Below the pieces are notes generated by a model. It was given only the letters and a program-made list of their open reading frames with translations, did no database searches and was not told where the DNA came from. The position numbers and the translations under genes are program-made. A DNA stretch of 64,000 nucleotides from Pseudoalteromonas sp. MMG007 (GTDB lineage Bacteria > Pseudomonadota > Gammaproteobacteria > Enterobacterales > Alteromonadaceae). This document shows positions 58,507 to 64,000 of this stretch, piece after piece (within the stretch, counting starts at the first letter, position 1; each line of letters starts with the position of its first letter). Location: positions 1 through 64,000 of the forward strand of contig NZ_JAGJEI010000001.1 of assembly GCF_018100985.1 (NCBI RefSeq). Direction: 5' to 3'.

Positions 58507-60586
58507 TATTATAATTATGTTCCCATTTTTTTAGATGGTCGTAAATTGCAATTTGCGAGCGTATTTTTTTTCTGTTTCCGCGTCTTACATACGTATTTTT
58601 TTGCTCGCTGTCGATTAGCCGCGCTTTAGTACGGTCTTTAAATTGTAGCTCTAAAATATCAATAATGAGCTGTTTTAATTTAGCATCTAAAATTGGTACG
58701 CCCACTTCAACGCGATGATCTAGGTTACGTGTCATCCAATCGGCGGACGAAATATATACTTTGTCGTCACCGTTATTACCAAACACCATGACTCTAGGAT
58801 GCTCTAAAAAGCGATCAACAATACTTATTACTCTTATATTGTCGCTAAACTTAGCAAGGCCAGGTATTAACGAGCACATACCACGAATAATGATGCGTAT
58901 TTTAACGCCTCTGCGGCCGGCGTAATAAAGCTTATCAACAAGCTGTTTATCAACTAAGTTATTTATTTTTACAGTGATTTTACCGGGGTTGCCGTTTTCT
59001 ACATGCTGGATTTCTTTATCGATTAAATCCAGCAGCATATCGCGCGCATTAACGGGAGAGATCATAGTGTATTCAAAATTGAATGGCTTATAGCTGCTTT
59101 CAATAAATTTAAATACACTATCGCATTCCTCGCAAATACCAGCGTGCTTAGTGAAAAGGCTAAAGTCGGTGTAAATTTTTGCTGTTTTTTCGTGAAAATT
59201 TCCGGTGCCTATGTGTGCATATTTCACTATTTTATTTTTTTCTTTGCGATGAATAATACACAGCTTACTGTGCACTTTTAGTGCAGGAATACCAAAAATT
59301 ACCTTTATGCCCGCACTGCTTAACACTTTTGCCCACTCAATATTATTTTGCTCATCAAAACGGGCTTTAAGCTCAACCATTACGGTAACTTTTTTGCCAT
59401 TTTTTGCTGCATTAATAAGTGAAGATATAAGCCGTGATTTACTTGCAACGCGGTAAATATTTACTTTAATTTGCGTCACTACTGGGTCAAACGCGGCTTG
59501 GCGCACAAACTCTAGCAAATGATTAAAGGTATGGTATGGGTAGTAAAGTAATATATCTTGCTCGGTTATGGCGTCAAATACGCTGGTGTGTTTATTGAAA
59601 GCAGTGCTTGGTAATGCAGGTAGCTGTTTGTTTTCAAGGTATTGGCGACCAACATTTGGAAAGGCTATAAAGTCTCTAAAGTTTCGATAGCGCCCGGCTG
59701 GAATAAGTGCATCGTGGTGAGTCACATTTAGACGTTTTTTCATTACTTTTAACATGCTTTCAGGCATTGCTTCGTCGTATACAAGGCGCACAGGTTCAGC
59801 ATAAATACGCTGCTTTAGGCCCTTTGATATTTTATCAAGCAAGCCTTCTTCTAATTCATCATCAAGATTATATTCGGCATCGCGGGTTAATTTTATTGCG
59901 TGCCCTTGAATGGTTTCAAAGTTAAAAAAGTTACTAAATACATCATTTAAAAAGTACGAGATTACGTCATCTAGCATCACTATTGTTTTACGACGGCGTG
60001 TTTTTTCTGGTGGTAAAATTATAAAGCGCGGAACCCGATCTGTAGGTACCTCAAGCATAGCAAAGTGACTTTTCTCATCACTCATTTCTACAAAGAGGTA
60101 GGTCATTGTGTCGTTTATATAATCAGAATAGTCTTTATTTTCGTCGAGTAGAATTGGGGATATATGCTGTAATACATTGTCGTGAAAATAGTTTTTTAGC
60201 CAATTTAAGTGAAACTCAGTTAGCTTCTCGGGGCGATCGACATGAATATTATGGGTGGTTAGGTCGTTTAAAATTTGTTGATGAATTTGATTAAATTTTT
60301 TACCAAGCTGCAATACTTTTTTTTGTATTTGGCTTAGGAGTGCTTCATCTTCTTCAAAATTAGCATCGGGAAGTTTATTTAATAAAATACGACGCTTAAC
60401 ATCGGCAACACGCACCCTAAAAAACTCATCAAGATTATTAGAAAAAATACCTAAAAACCGCATGCGTTCAATTATTGGGTTATTTTTGTCTTTTGCTTCT
60501 TGCAATACGCGTTCGTTAAACGAAAGCCAACTTAGCTCTTTCGCAAAGTACTCGAGGGCTTGAGTTTGTTCGGTATGGGCATTCAT
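58499..60586 (-). CDS. ppk1: Polyphosphate kinase 1
   Basis: 695 residues. N-terminal helical domain (FAKELSWLSFNERVLQEA, FLGIFSNNLDEFFRVR) and two phospholipase-D-like C domains. Catalytic His458 in YAHIGTGNF and the second conserved His439 in KVHSKLCII are present, and RYRNFRDFIAFP is typical. It makes polyphosphate from ATP. A ribosome site (CGGAA) precedes the ATG, and a Pho-box pair lies about 50 bases upstream, so starvation control is likely. Confidence 0.97.
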   Translation of the reverse strand: MNAHTEQTQALEYFAKELSWLSFNERVLQEAKDKNNPIIERMRFLGIFSNNLDEFFRVRVADVKRRILLNKLPDANFEEDEALLSQIQKKVLQLGKKFNQIHQQILNDLTTHNIHVDRPEKLTEFHLNWLKNYFHDNVLQHISPILLDENKDYSDYINDTMTYLFVEMSDEKSHFAMLEVPTDRVPRFIILPPEKTRRRKTIVMLDDVISYFLNDVFSNFFNFETIQGHAIKLTRDAEYNLDDELEEGLLDKISKGLKQRIYAEPVRLVYDEAMPESMLKVMKKRLNVTHHDALIPAGRYRNFRDFIAFPNVGRQYLENKQLPALPSTAFNKHTSVFDAITEQDILLYYPYHTFNHLLEFVRQAAFDPVVTQIKVNIYRVASKSRLISSLINAAKNGKKVTVMVELKARFDEQNNIEWAKVLSSAGIKVIFGIPALKVHSKLCIIHRKEKNKIVKYAHIGTGNFHEKTAKIYTDFSLFTKHAGICEECDSVFKFIESSYKPFNFEYTMISPVNARDMLLDLIDKEIQHVENGNPGKITVKINNLVDKQLVDKLYYAGRRGVKIRIIIRGMCSLIPGLAKFSDNIRVISIVDRFLEHPRVMVFGNNGDDKVYISSADWMTRNLDHRVEVGVPILDAKLKQLIIDILELQFKDRTKARLIDSEQKNTYVRRGNRKKIRSQIAIYDHLKKWEHNYNNE

Positions 60587-60631
60587 ATTTTATTCCGTAA
60601 TTATATGCAGAATAAAATATAGTGCAGATTA

Positions 60632-60649
60632 ATGACATTAACATGACAT
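60632..60649 (-). promoter_or_regulatory. Pho-box-like PhoB site before ppk
   Basis: On the minus strand: ATGTCAT-GTTA-ATGTCAT. The consensus is two CTGTCAT repeats four bases apart; each repeat matches 6 of 7. It lies 46 bases before the ppk start. PhoB control is inferred. Confidence 0.7.
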
Positions 60650-60671
60650 GCGTGTCACATTTGTGACACGC
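60650..60671. promoter_or_regulatory. 22-bp perfect palindrome beside the ppk Pho box
   Basis: gcgtgtcaca-tt-tgtgacacgc, ten perfectly paired bases per side. There is no T tract for gcvR transcription, so it looks more like an operator than a terminator. It touches the Pho box directly. No matching regulator is visible in the window. Confidence 0.5.
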
Positions 60672-60682
60672 AAAGAGGGGGG

Positions 60683-61189
60683 TTATGGCTCTTCTACATC
60701 CACAATTAAATCGCTAGTAATTGCTTCAAGCGCGTAAATTACTTCGTCTTTATCCATTCCACCAGGTAAGGTTACCGTTGCAACAGCACTAAATATTGGC
60801 ACTCCCCAATTAGGTGCACTCTGTTGCCTTGAATTTAAATGCGTAATGTTAGCGCCTTTGTGGCGAATAACACTTGCGAGTTCTTGTACAATACCTGGAC
60901 GGTCGTTGCCCGTAATAACTAAGTTAAGCTGTTCACGTGCGCTTGGCTCTACTTCGGTATTACCTGCCTCTATCCTTACATCTAATTTTGGCAGTGCATT
61001 AAGTGCATTTTGCAAAGGTTGAAAGTGCTCCTCAGCTACTTCAAGTTGTATAATACCCGCAAAGTGCCCAAGTAAATGACTTAAATTACTACTAAGCCAG
61101 TTACCATGATTTTCTAATACGACTGATGAGATATTCTCTACTAAACCAGGGCGGTCTTGCCCTAAAATCGTTATAACCAACTGCTTCAT
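60683..61189 (-). CDS. gcvR: GcvR-like regulator with two ACT domains
   Basis: 168 residues. Two ACT domains (about 1-75 and 88-165), each with a D-R-P-G motif (GQDRPGLVE, GNDRPGIVQ) that binds amino acids. GcvR binds glycine and controls GcvA activation of the glycine cleavage operon in E. coli. No gcvA or gcv genes are in the window. It is 96 bases upstream of ppk on the same strand, with the Pho box between them. Confidence 0.85.
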   Translation of the reverse strand: MKQLVITILGQDRPGLVENISSVVLENHGNWLSSNLSHLLGHFAGIIQLEVAEEHFQPLQNALNALPKLDVRIEAGNTEVEPSAREQLNLVITGNDRPGIVQELASVIRHKGANITHLNSRQQSAPNWGVPIFSAVATVTLPGGMDKDEVIYALEAITSDLIVDVEEP

Positions 61190-61512
61190 AAATAATTCTC
61201 TTATTTAAGCCCCAAAAAGTATACGTATAGGCATTAATGTGTGACGTTAAAAAGTGTGTGGTCGAAATGTGTTATTTACTATTAGCACTAGGCATAAAAT
61301 ATAAACTTACCGACTACTTTATACAGCACTTGCAGTGCTCAACCCGTTGCCATTGCTATTTATCTGGTGCGTTTTAAGTATTGACTCCGATAAATACTTT
61401 GTCCAATTATTTTGTAATTTAGTTCACTCTGTAAGAATTAATTTTTGATTAAGCTGACCATTTGGTTAGTTTATCTCTTTATACCTTTATTTGAGTGGCT
61501 TAAATATTACGG

Positions 61513-61546
61513 CTGTAACATTACTGTCATCTTGATGAAATATAAT
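61513..61546 (+). promoter_or_regulatory. Pho box and -10 element of the pst operon
   Basis: CTGTAAC (61513-61519), ATTA, CTGTCAT (61524-61530), ten bases, then TATAAT (61541-61546). The Pho box takes the place of a -35 element, as in classical PhoB-activated promoters. The rest of the 388-base gap 61190-61577 shows no gene; the gcvR promoter should also be there. Confidence 0.85.
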
Positions 61547-61577
61547 TTCGCCAACGTTAAGATTAAAGGGTGTTTTG

Positions 61578-63812
61578 ATGACTTCAAATCCGAATAAACC
61601 GACTTTTAATACGGATCGAAGCCGTCTATTTAAAGATCGGTTTGCCAAGTTTGGTATAACCGCAGGTGGGGTAATGGTATTAATAGCGCTGCTATTGATA
61701 TTTTTCTACCTTCTTTATGTAGTTCAGCCAATTTTTGAATCAGCAAAAGTAGAAAAACGCGATAGCTTCAATGTAACTAACTCGCAGCAAATTGCAGGTT
61801 TAGGTGTTGAAGAACAAACTGAAGTTGCTTACCTACTAAGCAAGCAAGGGCAAGTTGATTTTTATAGTGTTGATACCGACAGTTTTGGTAAAAAGCTCAA
61901 AACACTTGATGCGCAATTACCAAGCGATGCGACAAGTTTTGCAACCAGCGCTCCCTTTCAGGGGCATTATGCGTATGGTTTAGAAAACGGCAGCGTAATG
62001 GTTGTTGCACCTAAATTTTTAGTTACCTTTCCAAATAACGAGCGAAAATTAACACCTCGTTTAGATTTTCCGCTTGGGGAAATGGCACTTGAAGTTGATG
62101 AGCAAGGTGCCGCTATTAAACGCTTTGCATTTAGCCATTACGAAGACAAAACAGCCGTTGTTGCACTTACCGAAGATAAGCGCGTGCTATTTAGCAGCTT
62201 TGTTGCTGAAGAAAATATGTTTACTGGCGAAGTTGAATGGGTTGTTGAACGTACAGAGCTTGATGTAAATGGGCGTGTAGACGAGCTATTAATTTCGCCA
62301 GATACAACACGGACTTTTATTCGTTCAGCTAATCAAATTTACGTTTATGATACGCGCTACCCAGATGACGTAGAGCAGATACAGTTACTTTCAGCTAATG
62401 AAGAAAATGCAAATATAGTATCAGCACAGCTTCTAGCGGGTGCAAACTCGTTAATGCTTGCTAATGACAATGGTGAAGTGTCGCAGTGGTTTGAAGTTAA
62501 TACAGAGGCTGGGCGTGAGTATCAAAAAATACGTTCGTTTGAAACGACTAAGCAAAGTAAGCTCAATGTATTTACCGAGTTTTACCGTCGTACTTTCTTT
62601 ACTACGAGCAGTAATGGTGAGCTAGGCGTTTATTACACAACCAGCGAAGCAAAACTATGGCAAGGTAAGGTAAGTGAAGGCGCTATAGAAAACTTTGCAA
62701 TTGCACCGCGTTCAAACGCCGCGCTTTTACTTGCTGATAACAAATTATCCGTACTTGAAATTCATAATGAGCACCCAGAAGTGACGTGGTCTGCTTTATG
62801 GCAAGAAGTATGGTACGAAGGTTACCCTGAGCCGGGTTATATTTGGCAGTCAACTTCTGCAAGTGATGACTTTGAATCTAAATTTTCATTAGTGCCAATT
62901 TCGTTTGGTACGTTAAAAGCAGCGCTTTACGCGATGTTATTTGCAGTACCTATTGCGCTTTCTGCCGCTATTTATACGGCTTATTTTATGTCAAGCGAGT
63001 TGCGTAAAGTAGTTAAGCCTACAGTTGAAATAATGGAAGCTCTTCCTACTGTTATTTTGGGATTTTTAGCGGGTCTGTGGTTAGCGCCATTAATTGAAGA
63101 GCACTTGCCGGCTATTGTTGGGCTGCTGGTATTGTTGCCGCTTGGTATTTTAGCTACCGCATTGGGTTGGACTAAGCTGCCGTCGAGTATTCGTCATAAA
63201 ATTCCTGAAGGTTCACATTCAATACTATTGATTCCGGTAGTGCTATTAATTGGTTGGTTCTCATTCGCGATGAGCGAAACAGTAGAGCTTTGGATGTTTG
63301 ATGGCAATGTACGTCAATACTTAACTAATGAGCTTGGTATGACGTTTGACCAACGTAACTCATTAGTAGTTGGTATAGCGATGGGGTTTGCTGTTATTCC
63401 TACTATATTCTCGATTGCTGAAGATGCTGTATTTAGTGTGCCTAAACACTTATCAAATGGCTCACTTGCATTGGGTGCCACGCAGTGGCAAACACTTGTA
63501 CGTGTGGTACTTCTTACAGCAAGCCCTGGTATTTTCTCTGCAGTAATGATGGGACTTGGCCGTGCAGTGGGTGAAACCATGATTGTACTAATGGCTACAG
63601 GTAACACACCTATTATGGATTGGAGTATTTTTCAAGGTATGCGTACGCTTGCAGCAAACATTGCAGTAGAAATGCCTGAGTCAGAAGTTGGTAGCTCGCA
63701 CTATAGAATATTGTTCTTAGCAGCCTTTGTACTATTCATATTCACCTTTATTTTCAACACAGTGGCTGAGTTTGTTCGTCAGCAACTGCGTGAAAAATAC
63801 AGCTCAATGTAA
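61578..63812 (+). CDS. pstC: Phosphate ABC transporter permease PstC, long form
   Basis: About 744 residues from ATG 61578 (AAAGGG upstream; a TTG three bases earlier is less likely). Usual PstC has about 320 residues. TM1 is at about 27-48, then a soluble domain of about 380 residues with beta-propeller-like repeats (TEVAYLLSKQGQVDFYS, ENGSVMVVAP, VDELLISPDTTRTFIRSANQIYVYD). A BPD-type permease domain follows (about 445-740) with LPTVILGFLAGLWLAP and GLGRAVGETMIVLMATGNTP. With PstA, PstB and PstS it imports phosphate. Long forms like this are known in marine gammaproteobacteria. Confidence 0.92.
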   Translation: MTSNPNKPTFNTDRSRLFKDRFAKFGITAGGVMVLIALLLIFFYLLYVVQPIFESAKVEKRDSFNVTNSQQIAGLGVEEQTEVAYLLSKQGQVDFYSVDTDSFGKKLKTLDAQLPSDATSFATSAPFQGHYAYGLENGSVMVVAPKFLVTFPNNERKLTPRLDFPLGEMALEVDEQGAAIKRFAFSHYEDKTAVVALTEDKRVLFSSFVAEENMFTGEVEWVVERTELDVNGRVDELLISPDTTRTFIRSANQIYVYDTRYPDDVEQIQLLSANEENANIVSAQLLAGANSLMLANDNGEVSQWFEVNTEAGREYQKIRSFETTKQSKLNVFTEFYRRTFFTTSSNGELGVYYTTSEAKLWQGKVSEGAIENFAIAPRSNAALLLADNKLSVLEIHNEHPEVTWSALWQEVWYEGYPEPGYIWQSTSASDDFESKFSLVPISFGTLKAALYAMLFAVPIALSAAIYTAYFMSSELRKVVKPTVEIMEALPTVILGFLAGLWLAPLIEEHLPAIVGLLVLLPLGILATALGWTKLPSSIRHKIPEGSHSILLIPVVLLIGWFSFAMSETVELWMFDGNVRQYLTNELGMTFDQRNSLVVGIAMGFAVIPTIFSIAEDAVFSVPKHLSNGSLALGATQWQTLVRVVLLTASPGIFSAVMMGLGRAVGETMIVLMATGNTPIMDWSIFQGMRTLAANIAVEMPESEVGSSHYRILFLAAFVLFIFTFIFNTVAEFVRQQLREKYSSM

Positions 63813-63827
63813 GCGGAGAGACACGAC

Positions 63828-64000
63828 ATGGTAAAGCAGTGGTTTAAGTCTGGTTCTCCTTGGATTTGGATGACAGGTGGTGCAGTCAGCATCAGCTTGA
63901 TTTCGGTTTTAGGTTTATTAGCAATGATAGCCTGGAAAGGGTTAAGCTTTTTCTGGCCTTCTGAAGTTGTACAGTTTGAGCTTGAAGGGTCTATTTCAAA
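63828..64000 (+). CDS. pstA: Phosphate ABC transporter permease PstA, 5' part only
   Basis: ATG at 63828 with GGAG eleven bases upstream, 15 bases after pstC. The visible 57 codons start MVKQWFKSGSPWIWMTGG and give one membrane helix (about 16-35). The gene runs off the window. The identification rests on position after pstC and on similarity of the start to long marine PstA proteins; the permease domain itself is not visible. Confidence 0.75.
   Translation, partial: MVKQWFKSGSPWIWMTGGAVSISLISVLGLLAMIAWKGLSFFWPSEVVQFELEGSIS

Noticed and set aside
60650..60671. CRP site at the ppk palindrome
   Set aside because: CRP sites read TGTGA-N6-TCACA. Here the half-sites are in the reverse order with a two-base centre.
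60683..61577. Glycine riboswitch near gcvR
   Set aside because: No tandem aptamer pattern is seen in the flanking sequence, and no glycine cleavage genes are near.

Overview
The window looks like chromosomal DNA of a marine gammaproteobacterium of the order Alteromonadales, most likely Pseudoalteromonas. This rests on the AT-rich composition, the amiB-mutL-miaA-hfq-hflX-hflK-hflC-purA order followed directly by the polar-flagellar motor gene motX, a secreted alginate-lyase-type enzyme, and the large two-permease Pst cassette seen in marine gammaproteobacteria. The genus is inferred; the class is well supported by many housekeeping proteins. No rRNA operon, prophage, complete insertion sequence or CRISPR array was seen.

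Layout. 1-1343: the 3' part of a polysaccharide lyase family 6 gene with a Pro/Glu repeat linker. 1344-2099: non-coding DNA with nested inverted repeats. 2100-4670: groS-groL behind a sigma-32 type promoter, then fxsA. 4849-7004: cutA-dsbD. 7236-9558: aroQ-accB-accC. 9685-18155: tsaE, amiB, mutL, miaA, hfq, hflX, hflK, hflC. 18371-20434: purA and motX. 20521-22368: a CPA1-type cation/proton antiporter. 22369-23227: a long AT-rich leader before proB-proA (to 25578).

25633-32366 (minus strand) is the most interesting part. A PotD-like periplasmic binding protein overlaps a TorS-like hybrid histidine kinase by one base, and a REC-PAS-GGDEF-EAL response regulator follows. No transporter permease or ATPase is nearby, so this looks like a ligand-sensing circuit feeding into cyclic-di-GMP turnover. 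32551-36096: tRNA-Ala, a lipoprotein, a YbaK-type editing deacylase, an MFS transporter, a DUF2058 protein and a cytochrome c. 36237-40248: two convergent operons (class II aldolase plus enolase-superfamily dehydratase; SDR dehydrogenase plus amidohydrolase/lactonase) that could together form a non-phosphorylative sugar-oxidation route. 40278-45062: slyD, mltD, an exported metallo-beta-lactamase-fold protein, zapA with a coiled-coil partner, and rlmJ. 45143-49725: a META lipoprotein, a PhnA-family protein, an orphan binding protein, a degenerate EAL-HDOD protein and a PqiA-like protein.

49797-56300: a copper/silver efflux operon (small Met/His/Cys-rich exported protein, then CusC-, CusB- and CusA-like proteins) behind a good sigma-70 promoter. 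56525-56980: an unknown helical protein. 57019-61189 (minus): ppx, ppk and gcvR. 61578-64000: pstC and the start of pstA. Pho-box-like repeats precede both ppk and pstC, so phosphate uptake and polyphosphate metabolism probably respond together to phosphate starvation.
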